DNA from: Sphingomonas paucimobilis
Lineage (GTDB): Bacteria > Pseudomonadota > Alphaproteobacteria > Sphingomonadales > Sphingomonadaceae
Assembly: GCA_945860425.1 (NCBI GenBank)
Contig: CAMAQU010000015.1
Span: 1-15,542 of the forward strand
Length of the DNA: 15,542 nt
Direction of reading: 5' to 3'
Below, piece by piece: positions 5,932-13,509 of this stretch (position 1 is its first letter; every line of letters starts with the position of its first letter). Made by a program: the position numbers and the translations under genes. Under the pieces are notes generated by a model. It was not told the origin of the DNA. It did not search any database and saw only the letters and a program-made list of their open reading frames with translations.

Positions 5932-6525
5932 TTATCCAGCCTTTGGGGGTTCCGCCGGTTGTGTGGAATGGCGCAGGATCATCGGGATATTGGCTGCCCC
6001 AAAGAGCAAGGTCAGCGGCAGCGCGCCCCATAGCTTATAGCCGAGCCAAAATCCGGTGGAGCTGTTGCGCCACACAATCTCATTCAACACGGCCATAGCA
6101 AGGAAGAACCAGGCAAAATTGCGCGTCAGCGCGTGCCAGCCATGCTGGCTCAGCTCCGGATAGGCATGGGCCATGACGCGTTCCAGCGTCGGCTTTTTGG
6201 TCAGCGTCCCGAAAAAGAGGATCCCCGCCACCAATGTGTAATAGAGCGTGGGCTTCATCTTGATGAAGGTTTCATCATGCAGCCAGATGGTGAGTGCGCC
6301 GAAGAACAAGACCATGACGCCTGAAAACATCAGCAACACGGACACGCTGCCATGGCGCAATTTTGACCAGATGAGCGCCGCCAGCGTGGCCAGCATGAAG
6401 GCGCCTGTCGCGATCCAGACATTGGTCAGCCAATAGGACAGCAGAAAGATACCCAGCGGCCCCAAATCGACGATCAAATTGGGCGGTGGGGCTTTGTCGG
6501 GCTGGGGGGATGCGGGTGTCGTCAT
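5932..6525 (-). CDS. yciB: Inner-membrane-spanning protein YciB (septation protein A / IspZ family)
   Basis: A 197-residue polytopic membrane protein. After a Pro-rich, polar N-terminus (about 1-16) come NLIVDLGPLGIFLLSYWLT and about five hydrophobic helices. The sequence between them carries family features: FIKMKPTLYYTLVAGILFFG, then HGWHALTRNFAWFFLAMAVLNE and WLGYKLWGALPLTLLF. YciB-family proteins affect envelope synthesis and cell division, and intracellular septation in Shigella; the biochemical role is not settled. The ATG at 6523-6525 overlaps the ftsY stop (ATGA), so translation is coupled. It is the last gene of the dapF operon and meets pspF tail to tail with no room for a terminator. 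Confidence 0.93.
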   Translation of the reverse strand: MTTPASPQPDKAPPPNLIVDLGPLGIFLLSYWLTNVWIATGAFMLATLAALIWSKLRHGSVSVLLMFSGVMVLFFGALTIWLHDETFIKMKPTLYYTLVAGILFFGTLTKKPTLERVMAHAYPELSQHGWHALTRNFAWFFLAMAVLNEIVWRNSSTGFWLGYKLWGALPLTLLFGAANIPMILRHSTQPAEPPKAG

Positions 6526-7460
6526 GCCTTATCTGCTCCGGCAATGATGCGGGCCAATTCGGCCGGGTCAAAGGGGCGCAGATCTTCGATCGTTTCGCCA
6601 ACGCCAATGGCGTGGATGGGCAGCCCAAATTTCTCGGCGGCTGCCACCAGCACCCCGCCCCGCGCTGTGCCATCCAGCTTGGTCATGACAAGCCCGGTGA
6701 CGCCCGCCACTTCCTTAAAAATCTCAATCTGCGACAAGGCGTTTTGCCCCGTTGTCGCATCGAGCACGAGCACAACATCATGCGGGGAGGCTGGATTTAG
6801 TCGACCCAGCACCCGGCGGATCTTGGCCAGCTCATCCATCAACTCGCGTTTGTTCTGAAGCCGCCCTGCCGTATCGACGATCAGCACATCAATGCCCGTT
6901 TCGGTCGCTTGCTTGACGGCGTCAAACACAATGCCTGCCGCATCGCCGCCTTCAGGACCCGTCACAATCGGCACGCCCAGACGTTCTGCCCAGACTTTCA
7001 GCTGGCCAATGGCGGCCGCGCGGAAGGTATCTCCCGCCGCCAGCATCACCCCATAATCCTGTTCCAGAAACAAATGGGCGAGCTTGGCAATAGTTGTCGT
7101 CTTGCCCGATCCATTAACGCCAATGACGAGGATGACCTGCGGCCGTGGGAAGGCAATAATGTCGAGCGGCTTGGCCACAGGGGACAAAGTGCCCTGGATT
7201 TCATCGGCCACCACTTGGCGAATGCCGGCCTCATCAATGCCGCGCTCATAGCGGCTGTCAGACAATTTCTCCCGAATCCGCCGCGCGGTCGCCGGGCCAA
7301 GGTCTGACATGATGAGGGCATCTTCAATACCGTCGAGCGACTCTGCATCTAGCTTGGACTTGGTCACAAGCCCGGTCAGGTTCTCGCTCAGCCGCTCAGA
7401 CGTGCGGCGAAACCCACCGAGCAGCTTCTTGTGCCAGGGCGTGTTTGTCTCGTCGCTCAT
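6522..7460 (-). CDS. ftsY: Signal recognition particle receptor FtsY
   Basis: A 312-residue SRP-type GTPase that docks the Ffh-ribosome complex at the inner membrane. The acidic N-terminal A domain of E. coli FtsY is absent; only a short amphipathic start (MSDETNTPWHKKLLGGFRRT) precedes the N domain (about 20-100), as in many alphaproteobacteria. The G domain shows G1 GVNGSGKT (114-121), the insertion-box motif DTFRAAA (144-150), DTAGR (196-200), TKLDGTARGG (260-269) and the closing GVGETIEDLRPF. The start at 7458-7460 overlaps the mtaB stop as ATGA, and its stop overlaps the yciB start in the same way. Its partner GTPase ffh lies in the divergent operon about 2.3 kb away. Confidence 0.97.
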   Translation of the reverse strand: MSDETNTPWHKKLLGGFRRTSERLSENLTGLVTKSKLDAESLDGIEDALIMSDLGPATARRIREKLSDSRYERGIDEAGIRQVVADEIQGTLSPVAKPLDIIAFPRPQVILVIGVNGSGKTTTIAKLAHLFLEQDYGVMLAAGDTFRAAAIGQLKVWAERLGVPIVTGPEGGDAAGIVFDAVKQATETGIDVLIVDTAGRLQNKRELMDELAKIRRVLGRLNPASPHDVVLVLDATTGQNALSQIEIFKEVAGVTGLVMTKLDGTARGGVLVAAAEKFGLPIHAIGVGETIEDLRPFDPAELARIIAGADKA

Positions 7461-8701
7461 GCGCTTTGGCCTATGAGTTTATCGCCAAGGCTGTCGGTGA
7501 TGGTCACGATCATGATACCGCCCCTTAGGGCATTGGAGCCACGGCGGAAATCCTGTCCGTCGGAAATTTCGACACGCGCATGATTGGGGGCGTGACCCGT
7601 GCGGCCATCCAGTTCCACCAGCACCTCTTGCTGGGTGCGAACGAGAGACCGCAACCAGCTGGCCTGGCGCTGCTTTGCCCGATCTCGCAGGCGTTCGGCC
7701 CGCGCCTTTATGGTCGTTCGGTCCAGCTGCGGCATGCGCGCGGCGGCCGTGCCGGGCCTTGGGCTATAGGGGAAAATATGGCCAAAGACGATGTCACAAT
7801 CGTCCAGCAGGGCCAGAGAGCGGGCGAACATATCCTCCTCTTCGGTCGGGAAGCCCGCGATGATATCTGCGCCAATCGCAATGTCCGGACGGGCCGCTTT
7901 CAGGCGTGCGACCAGACCCACGGCATCGGCGCGACTATGGCGGCGCTTCATGCGCTTGAGGATCATGTCATCGCCCGATTGGAGCGATAAATGCACATGC
8001 GGCATGATGCGCGGCTCGCCTGCGATCAGGGCAAAGAGCCGATCATCAATTTCAATCGAATCGAGCGAGGAGAGACGCAGACGGGGCAAATCTGGCACAT
8101 GCTTTAAGATGCGTTCGACCAAATGGCCCAAGGACGGCGCGCCCGGCAGATCAGCCCCATAGCTGGTTAAATCAACGCCGGTCAGCACCACTTCCTGCTG
8201 GCCGCGCGCAACGGCGGCCTGAATGGCCTCCACCACCGCGCCTGCGGGGATGGATCGGCTTTCGCCGCGTGCCAAGGTCGTGACGCAAAAGGTGCAGTCA
8301 TGATCGCAGCCATTTTGCACCTCAACAAAGGCACGCGCATGGTCGCTGCCAGATAAAGCGGGCTTGAGGGCGAGAGTGTCGGGCAAGAAGTGTGCGCCAA
8401 AACGCGCGGGATCGCGCTTAGCCGCATTGGGCAGAATCTCGTCGACTTCGGCCATGGCTGCAAAGCGCTCGGCGCTGGTTTCGGCGGCACAGCCTGTCAC
8501 GATGATGCGCGCATCGGGGTTGTCGCGCTTGGTGCGGCGGATCGCTTGGCGCACCTGCCGTTCCGCTTCGGATGTCACAGCACAGCTGTTAAAGATCACA
8601 AGATTTTCAGATCCTTCAGATCCTTCGGCCGCTGCCCGAATTGCCTCTCCTTCAGCAATGTTCAGACGGCAGCCGAAATTGACCACCTCAACGCCGCTCA
8701 T
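7457..8701 (-). CDS. mtaB: tRNA (N6-threonylcarbamoyladenosine37-C2)-methylthiotransferase MtaB
   Basis: A 414-residue radical-SAM enzyme that adds a methylthio group to t6A37 in ANN-decoding tRNAs. The N-terminal UPF0004 domain has its three cluster cysteines (Cys11 in NFGCRLN, Cys40 in FNSCAVTSEA, Cys71 in VTGCAA). The radical-SAM motif is CDHDCTFC (Cys132, Cys136, Cys139), followed by family signatures LTGVDLTSYG, LSSLDSIEI, HLSLQSGDD and IGADIIAGFPTE. A C-terminal TRAM-like part has VLVELDGRTGHAPNHARV. I start at ATG 8699-8701, overlapping the dapF stop as ATGA, and not at the in-frame start 81 bases earlier inside dapF, because MSGVEVVNFGCRLN is the family's normal beginning. Confidence 0.95.
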   Translation of the reverse strand: MSGVEVVNFGCRLNIAEGEAIRAAAEGSEGSENLVIFNSCAVTSEAERQVRQAIRRTKRDNPDARIIVTGCAAETSAERFAAMAEVDEILPNAAKRDPARFGAHFLPDTLALKPALSGSDHARAFVEVQNGCDHDCTFCVTTLARGESRSIPAGAVVEAIQAAVARGQQEVVLTGVDLTSYGADLPGAPSLGHLVERILKHVPDLPRLRLSSLDSIEIDDRLFALIAGEPRIMPHVHLSLQSGDDMILKRMKRRHSRADAVGLVARLKAARPDIAIGADIIAGFPTEEEDMFARSLALLDDCDIVFGHIFPYSPRPGTAAARMPQLDRTTIKARAERLRDRAKQRQASWLRSLVRTQQEVLVELDGRTGHAPNHARVEISDGQDFRRGSNALRGGIMIVTITDSLGDKLIGQSA

Positions 8702-9504
8702 CCGAAACGGCTCCAGTCCGTCTCTCCGGTAAAGACATGCGTCGCCGGGCCGGTCATCAAGATCGACCCGCCGTCGGCCCACTCAATGTGCAAATCCCCA
8801 CCGGGCAGGCTGACCCGAACGGGCGATGTCACAAGGCCCCGGCGCAGCGCCGCGACGGCCGTCGCACAGGCCCCGGTGCCGCACGCCTGCGTCAGGCCCG
8901 CGCCTCGTTCCCAGACGCGCAGCTTCAGGTGATTGGGGCCAGCAAGGCTGGCGACATTGGCGTTGATCCGGTGCGGGAAGAGCGGATCGGTTTCGATCAT
9001 CGGGCCAAGCCGGGCAAGGTCAATGGCATCGGCATCGTCAACGAAAAAGATAACATGCGGATTGCCGACATTGACCGCAGATGGGCGCTCTAGGGCTTCC
9101 CAGCCAATCGGCATGTCGCGCGTGTCCATCGCGTAAGCCAGCGGCACCTCGTCCCAGCTAAAACGCGGCGCCCCCATATCGACGCGCGCTGCATCGTCCA
9201 GCGCTTCCAGCGTGATGAGGCCACCCAGAGTCTCCACGCGCGATGTGCCGCCCAACAGCAGGGCGACCGCGCGCGATGCATTGCCACAGGCTTCCACTTC
9301 GCTGCCATCGGCGTTGAAGATGCGCATTTGGGCGTCGGCGTGATCAGACGGGCCAATCACGATCAACTGATCGCAGCCAATGCCCGTGCGCCGATCGGCA
9401 ATGGCGCGCGCACGCGCCGTGGTCATTTCCACAGGCGTGGCTCTCCCATCAATGACCACAAAGTCATTGCCCAGCCCGTGCATCTTGTGAAAAACATCCG
9501 CCAT
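8698..9504 (-). CDS. dapF: Diaminopimelate epimerase
   Basis: A 268-residue cofactor-free epimerase that converts LL- to meso-diaminopimelate for lysine and peptidoglycan. The two catalytic cysteines are present: Cys73 in EACGNASR and Cys208 in ACGTGACA. Other family landmarks are FHKMHGLGNDFVVID at the start, GIGCDQLI, MRIFNADGSEVEACGN and VNVGNPH. The reading frame is open for 195 bases upstream of 9504, but I choose ATG 9502-9504 because the protein then begins at the family N-terminus and AAAGGG lies just upstream. It is first in the operon with mtaB, ftsY and yciB, and divergent from ffh. asd, another gene of this pathway, lies further along in the window. Confidence 0.96.
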   Translation of the reverse strand: MADVFHKMHGLGNDFVVIDGRATPVEMTTARARAIADRRTGIGCDQLIVIGPSDHADAQMRIFNADGSEVEACGNASRAVALLLGGTSRVETLGGLITLEALDDAARVDMGAPRFSWDEVPLAYAMDTRDMPIGWEALERPSAVNVGNPHVIFFVDDADAIDLARLGPMIETDPLFPHRINANVASLAGPNHLKLRVWERGAGLTQACGTGACATAVAALRRGLVTSPVRVSLPGGDLHIEWADGGSILMTGPATHVFTGETDWSRFG

Positions 9505-9650
9505 GCTGCCCTTTAGGCGGAAATGATGGGCAAGTCCAAGGGGCGGGCGACATCGCTCCGCAGGACGCAAAACCTTGACCCTGAGGGGGGAATCGCTTAG
9601 GGGGCCCAAGCTTTCTACATGAAAAGCAGGATTTTTGGCCGCCCAAGGGC

Positions 9651-9693
9651 GTACGCTGGCCGACGAGTTTTCGTCCGCCGGCGTGCTTTGTTT
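9651..9693 (+). promoter_or_regulatory. Large hairpin with T tract in the ffh leader (possible attenuator)
   Basis: The 16-base arms at 9651-9666 and 9671-9686 pair around the loop GTTT with one mismatch and two G-T wobbles. The structure is followed by TTTGTTT (9687-9693) and ends 23 bases before the ffh start. Stem plus T tract looks like an intrinsic terminator placed inside the leader of ffh, so it could attenuate the operon or end a short upstream transcript. The rest of 9505-9650 holds the divergent promoters by position, but no convincing -35/-10 pair or RNA gene was seen. Confidence 0.5.
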
Positions 9694-9716
9694 GGGCATT
9701 TGGACGGAGCGAACCG

Positions 9717-11186
9717 ATGTTCGAGAGCTTAAGCGAACGGCTTGGCGGCGTATTCGACCGTCTGCGCGGTCGCGGTGCGCTGAATGAGGCGGACGTCCGG
9801 GAGGCGATGCGCGAAGTGCGCGTTGCCTTGCTTGAGGCCGATGTCGCGCTGCCCGTTGTCCGCGGCTTCATTGATAAGGTGACCGAAGAAGCAGTTGGCC
9901 AGTCCGTCCTGCGTTCGATCACCCCCGGCCAGCAGGTCGTCAAAATCGTCAACGACGCGCTTGTTGAGATGTTGGGCGCGGAAGCCAGCGAGCTAGAGCT
10001 GGCCGTCACACCGCCTGCGATTATCATGATAGTCGGTCTGCAAGGCTCCGGTAAGACGACGACCACGGCCAAGATCGCCAAGCGTCTGTCCGAAAAAGAC
10101 CGCAAGAAAGTTTTGATGGCGTCGCTCGACGTCAACCGCCCGGCAGCGCAAGAACAGCTGGCCATTTTGGGTGAACAAATTGGCGTTGCGACCCTGCCGA
10201 TTGTCGCCGGCCAGCAGCCCGTCGATATCGCCAAGCGCGCGATGCAGGCCGCCAAACTTCAAGGCTATGACGTGCTGATGCTCGATACGGCGGGCCGACT
10301 TCATGTCGATCAGCAATTGATGGCCGAAATGCAGGCCGTGGCCGACACCGCCCAGCCTGCTGAAACCTTGCTCGTTGTCGATAGCCTGACCGGGCAAGAT
10401 GCCGTCAATGTCGCCAAGAATTTTTCGGATCAGGTGCATTTGACGGGCGTTATTCTGACCCGGATGGATGGCGATGCGCGCGGTGGTGCGGCGCTGTCCA
10501 TGCGCGCGGTTACGGGCAAGCCCATTAAATTTGTCGGGACCGGCGAAAAGCTGGACGGGCTGGACGTTTTCCACCCCGGGCGCGTTGCAGGCCGCATCCT
10601 CGGCATGGGCGATGTTGTCAGCTTGGTTGAGCGCGCCGCAGAAACCATCCAGCAGGATGAGGCAGAGGCGCTGGCTGCGAAAATGGCCAAGGGTCAGTTC
10701 GATATGAACGACCTGCGCGCCCAGTTGCAGCAGATGCAGCGTATGGGTGGCCTTGGTGCTCTGGCCGGCATGCTGCCGGGCATGAAGAAGATGCAAGGGG
10801 CCATGGCGCAATCGGGCATGGATGATCGCATTCTCGTGCGCATGGACGCGATTATTTCGTCGATGACGAAGAAAGAACGCACCAAGCCGGAATTGCTGCA
10901 AGCCAAGCGCAAAATTCGCATCGCCAATGGTGCGGGCACAACGGTGCAGGAAGTGAATAAGCTTCTGAAAATGCATCAGGAAATGTCCACCGCGATGAAG
11001 AAGATCCGCAAAATGGGCGGGTTAAAAGGGTTGGGCGCGCTGTTCGGCAAGGGCGGTGGCGGCGGCCTTGGTGGTTTGGGCGGCATGCTGGGCGGTGGTC
11101 TGCCCGGGATGCCGGACGCAGGATCTGGATCGGGTGGCATGCCCAAATTGCCGCCGGGTTTTGAGAATTTGTTGAAGAAGAAATGA
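9717..11186 (+). CDS. ffh: Signal recognition particle protein Ffh
   Basis: A 489-residue SRP54-family GTPase that binds signal sequences on ribosomes and 4.5S RNA. The N domain covers about residues 1-98 (MFESLSERLGGVFDRLRGRG). The G domain has GLQGSGKT (107-114), DVNRPAAQEQL, DTAGR (190-194), TRMDGDARGG (248-257) and GTGEKLDGLDVF. The methionine-rich M domain runs from about 325, with QLQQMQRMGG, GMLPGMKKMQ and the RNA-binding helix region RIANGAGTTVQEVNKLLK (401-418). The tail after residue 433 is extended and Gly-rich (GKGGGGGLGGLGGMLGGG), ending LPPGFENLLKKK. An ATG with GGACGGAG upstream marks the start. It opens the ribosome/SRP operon and is 51 bases before rpsP. Confidence 0.97.
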   Translation: MFESLSERLGGVFDRLRGRGALNEADVREAMREVRVALLEADVALPVVRGFIDKVTEEAVGQSVLRSITPGQQVVKIVNDALVEMLGAEASELELAVTPPAIIMIVGLQGSGKTTTTAKIAKRLSEKDRKKVLMASLDVNRPAAQEQLAILGEQIGVATLPIVAGQQPVDIAKRAMQAAKLQGYDVLMLDTAGRLHVDQQLMAEMQAVADTAQPAETLLVVDSLTGQDAVNVAKNFSDQVHLTGVILTRMDGDARGGAALSMRAVTGKPIKFVGTGEKLDGLDVFHPGRVAGRILGMGDVVSLVERAAETIQQDEAEALAAKMAKGQFDMNDLRAQLQQMQRMGGLGALAGMLPGMKKMQGAMAQSGMDDRILVRMDAIISSMTKKERTKPELLQAKRKIRIANGAGTTVQEVNKLLKMHQEMSTAMKKIRKMGGLKGLGALFGKGGGGGLGGLGGMLGGGLPGMPDAGSGSGGMPKLPPGFENLLKKK

Positions 11187-11237
11187 GGCCCTTTGGGGTC
11201 TTGGGATTTTAAAGATTACATTGGAAGGAAGAAAATA

Positions 11238-11828
11238 ATGTCAGTTTCAATCCGTTTGTCGCGCGGTGGGTCTAAGAAGCGCCCTTATTATCGCATCGTT
11301 GTCGCCGACAGCCGTTCGCCACGCGATGGTAACTTCATCGAAAAGGTTGGCACCTATAACCCGATGCTGCCCAAGGATGATGCCAATCGCGTCACGCTGA
11401 ATTCCGACCGCATCAAGCATTGGCTGGGCGTTGGCGCACAGCCGACCGATCGTGTTGCCCGTTTCTTGGATGTTGCTGGCCTGAAGGAACGTGCCGCCCG
11501 CAACAACCCGAAAAAGGCAGAGCCCGGCGACAAGGCGAAGGAACGCGCTGAAGAAAAGCTGGCTAAGATCGCCGAAGCAGAAGAAGCCGCAAAGGCTGCT
11601 GAAGAAGCCGCCAACGCGCCTGTAGAAGAAGCTGTCGCCGAGGAAGCTCCTGCCGAGGAAGCTGCCGCTGAAGAAGCTCCTGTCGCTGAAGAAGCGCCCG
11701 TGGCCGAAGAAGCCCCAGCTACTGAAGAAGCTCCCGCTGCTGAAGAAGCTCCCGCTGCCGCTGAAGAAGCGCCTGTGGCTGAAGAAGCTCCTGCCGAAGC
11801 TGCGGCTGAGGAAAAGGCTGAGGGCTAA
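11238..11828 (+). CDS. rpsP: 30S ribosomal protein S16 with a long Glu/Ala/Pro-rich C-terminal tail
   Basis: A 196-residue protein, more than twice the usual S16 length of about 80-90. Residues 1-85 are the complete S16 fold (MSVSIRLSRGGSKKRPYYRI, DSRSPRDGNFIEKVGTYNP, IKHWLGVGAQPTDRV). From about residue 93 a charged helix (KAKERAEEKLAKIAEAEEAAKAA) leads into a low-complexity tail with eight EEAP units (about 135-185), ending AAAEEKAEG. The tail is acidic and probably disordered or helical. Such tails are known on S16 of some alphaproteobacteria, with no established role. Start ATG 11238 has GGAAGGAAG upstream; the in-frame start 45 bases earlier lacks this and precedes non-S16 sequence. Confidence 0.96.
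   Translation: MSVSIRLSRGGSKKRPYYRIVVADSRSPRDGNFIEKVGTYNPMLPKDDANRVTLNSDRIKHWLGVGAQPTDRVARFLDVAGLKERAARNNPKKAEPGDKAKERAEEKLAKIAEAEEAAKAAEEAANAPVEEAVAEEAPAEEAAAEEAPVAEEAPVAEEAPATEEAPAAEEAPAAAEEAPVAEEAPAEAAAEEKAEG
11640..11795 (+). repeat. In-frame imperfect tandem repeat encoding EEAP units in rpsP
   Basis: Units of about 15-18 bases built on GAAGAAGCTCC(T/C)G recur eight times within the rpsP tail, coding mostly AEEAPV or AEEAPA. Synonymous differences (GCT/GCC/GCG, CCT/CCC/CCA) show the units have drifted, so selection seems to act on the amino-acid composition. Such arrays can change unit number by slippage. Confidence 0.85.
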
Positions 11829-11831
11829 GCC

Positions 11832-12320
11832 TTGGCAAACGCCCCCGTCACCCTTGCCGTCATTACAGGCGCGCATGGCGTGACGGGGGAGGTGCGCCTC
11901 AAGTTGTTCACCGATGATGTGGCCAGCCTAAAGGTGCACACTCAGTTTAATGAAGGCGCACTGACCCTCAAATCCGTTCGCGCGGGCAGCCACGGCGCCA
12001 TTGCGCGCTTTGATGAAATAGCAGATCGCACCGCCGCCGAACAGCATCGCGGCACAGAACTCACCGTCGCGCGCGATGCGCTCTCCCCCCTTGGGGAGGG
12101 GGAATATTATCATGCAGATTTAATCTGCTTGCCCTGCCAGACGGCGCAAGGGGAACCGGTCGGCACCTGCATCGCCGTTGAGAATTATGGCGCCAGCGAT
12201 GTTCTCGAGATCAAGCGGCCCGATGGCCGCACCTTCATGGTGCCGATGACCGCAGATGCTGTGCTCAGCTGGTCTGAAGACCATATCGTCATTGATGCCG
12301 CCTTTGCGGCGGACGGCTGA
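11832..12320 (+). CDS. rimM: 16S rRNA processing / ribosome maturation factor RimM
   Basis: A 162-residue ribosome-assembly factor that helps 30S head maturation and contacts S19. The N-terminal barrel domain begins VTLAVITGAHGVTGEVRLKL (GAHGxxGEVR is the family mark). The PRC-barrel part follows GEYYHADLICLPC and includes DVLEIKRPDGRTFMVPM and the end DHIVIDA. The start codon is TTG (11832-11834), with GAGG 9 bases upstream inside the end of rpsP and a 3-base gap from the rpsP stop. No better in-frame start exists before the conserved GAHG. The weak start may lower RimM output relative to S16. Confidence 0.93.
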   Translation: MANAPVTLAVITGAHGVTGEVRLKLFTDDVASLKVHTQFNEGALTLKSVRAGSHGAIARFDEIADRTAAEQHRGTELTVARDALSPLGEGEYYHADLICLPCQTAQGEPVGTCIAVENYGASDVLEIKRPDGRTFMVPMTADAVLSWSEDHIVIDAAFAADG

Positions 12321-12322
12321 TT

Positions 12323-13069
12323 GTGCCCTTTGACGCACATATTCTGACACTTTACCCGGACATGTTTCCGGGCCCCTTGGGGCATTCCATTGCGGGCCGT
12401 GCATTGGAGGACGGGAAATGGGCGCTTTCCACCGTTCAGATCCGGGACTTTGCGACCGATAAGCATCGCACCGTGGATGATACGCCCGCAGGCGGCGGGG
12501 CTGGGATGGTCTTGAAGGCAGATGTTCTGGCCGCCGTTGTCGATCATGTGGCGTCGGCGCACAGCAATATCCCCATTCTCGCGATGACCCCGCGCGGCAC
12601 GCCGATCACGCAGGCGCGGGTTCGCGAGCTGGCCGCTGGCCCCGGCGTCATCATCCTGTGCGGGCGATTCGAAGGCTTTGACGAACGGCTGTTTGAGGCA
12701 CGACCCCAGATTGAGCAGGTCTCTATGGGGGATATCGTGCTTTCCGGGGGGGAAATGGGGGCTTTGACCCTGCTCGATGCTTGCATTCGGTTGATCCCCG
12801 GCGTAATGGGCGCAACCTTAAGTGGAGATGAGGAGTCGTTTGAAAACGGTCTTCTCGAATATCCCCACTATACCCGACCTGCTTTGTGGGAAGGGCGCAC
12901 GATCCCTGAAGTGCTGCGATCGGGGGATCATGCGAACATCGCTGCCTGGCGGAAACAACGGGCGGAAGATGATACTCGGTTACGCAGGCCGGACCTTTGG
13001 GAGCGCCATAGTGGTGTTCGGGACCAGCCTGCCTCTGACGCGTGGCGCAAGAACAAAAAGGACAAGTGA
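12323..13069 (+). CDS. trmD: tRNA (guanine37-N1)-methyltransferase TrmD
   Basis: A 248-residue SPOUT methyltransferase that makes m1G37 in tRNAs reading CNN and some other codons, preventing +1 frameshifts. Family motifs are ILTLYPDMF, the substrate loop DDTPAGGGAGMVLK, the knot GRFEGFDERL (114-123), SMGDIVLSGGEMGALTLLDA (134-153), the catalytic-loop Asp169 region (SGDEESFENGLLEYPHYTRP) and the C-terminal WRKQRAEDDTRLRRPDL. The start is GTG at 12323-12325, 2 bases after the rimM stop. The last 20 residues (HSGVRDQPASDAWRKNKKDK) extend past the usual end. It sits between rimM and rplS as in the classical operon. Confidence 0.96.
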   Translation: MPFDAHILTLYPDMFPGPLGHSIAGRALEDGKWALSTVQIRDFATDKHRTVDDTPAGGGAGMVLKADVLAAVVDHVASAHSNIPILAMTPRGTPITQARVRELAAGPGVIILCGRFEGFDERLFEARPQIEQVSMGDIVLSGGEMGALTLLDACIRLIPGVMGATLSGDEESFENGLLEYPHYTRPALWEGRTIPEVLRSGDHANIAAWRKQRAEDDTRLRRPDLWERHSGVRDQPASDAWRKNKKDK

Positions 13070-13075
13070 GGCATC

Positions 13076-13477
13076 ATGAACCTCATTCAACAGATCGAAG
13101 CGGAACAGATCGCAAAATTGACCGCAGACAAAAAGACTCCTGACTTCCGTCCCGGCGATACGCTGCGTGTCGGTGTGAAGGTTGTCGAAGGGGAGCGTAC
13201 CCGCGTCCAGAATTACGAAGGCGTCTGCATTGCGCGTTCGAACAAGGGCATGGGATCGAACTTCACCGTTCGTAAGATTTCTTTTGGTGAAGGTGTGGAG
13301 CGTGTCTTCCCGCTTTATTCGCCCAATATCGACAGCATCGAAGTCGTCCGTAAGGGCGCTGTGCGTCGTGCCAAGCTTTACTATCTGCGCGGTCGTCGCG
13401 GCAAATCGGCGCGTATCGCCGAACGTCGTGACACGCGAATTACCGACGCTGCGAAGAAAACGGCCGACGAGGCCTGA
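13076..13477 (+). CDS. rplS: 50S ribosomal protein L19
   Basis: A 133-residue L19 protein, part of the 30S-50S interface. It begins MNLIQQIEAEQIAKL and shows the conserved FRPGDTLRVGVKVVEGERTR, QNYEGVCIAR, FTVRKISFGEGVERVFPLYS and RRAKLYYLRGRRGKSARI. The tail after about residue 115 (ERRDTRITDAAKKTADEA) is somewhat longer than in E. coli (115 residues). Start ATG 13076, 6 bases after the trmD stop, with GAGG upstream. It is the last gene before a strong terminator. Confidence 0.97.
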   Translation: MNLIQQIEAEQIAKLTADKKTPDFRPGDTLRVGVKVVEGERTRVQNYEGVCIARSNKGMGSNFTVRKISFGEGVERVFPLYSPNIDSIEVVRKGAVRRAKLYYLRGRRGKSARIAERRDTRITDAAKKTADEA

Positions 13478-13509
13478 TCCCGCACGTTCGTGTAACAACC
13501 GAACAGCCG

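Noticed and set aside
9573..9601. TTGACC followed by TAGGGG as a promoter for ffh
   Set aside because: The -35 match is fair but the -10 match is poor; I could not support it over chance in a GC-rich spacer.
9505..9650. Possible 4.5S SRP RNA gene next to ffh
   Set aside because: The conserved GGAAGCAGCC-type loop sequence of SRP RNA is not present on either strand.
9993..10976. A 327-codon minus-strand frame opposite ffh
   Set aside because: ffh is certain in this stretch. The antisense frame is His/Gln/Leu-rich in the way expected from reversed GC-rich codons and has no domain.
11247..11876. A 209-codon minus-strand frame opposite rpsP with Phe/Ser-rich repeats
   Set aside because: It is the mirror of the EEAP-coding repeat in rpsP; there is no ribosome binding site and no family resemblance.
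12081..12103. CTCTCCCC/GGGGAG palindrome inside rimM, similar in style to the intergenic repeats
   Set aside because: The coding sequence there (SPLGEGEYYHADL) aligns with normal RimM without an insertion, so it is probably a chance run of C and G codons.
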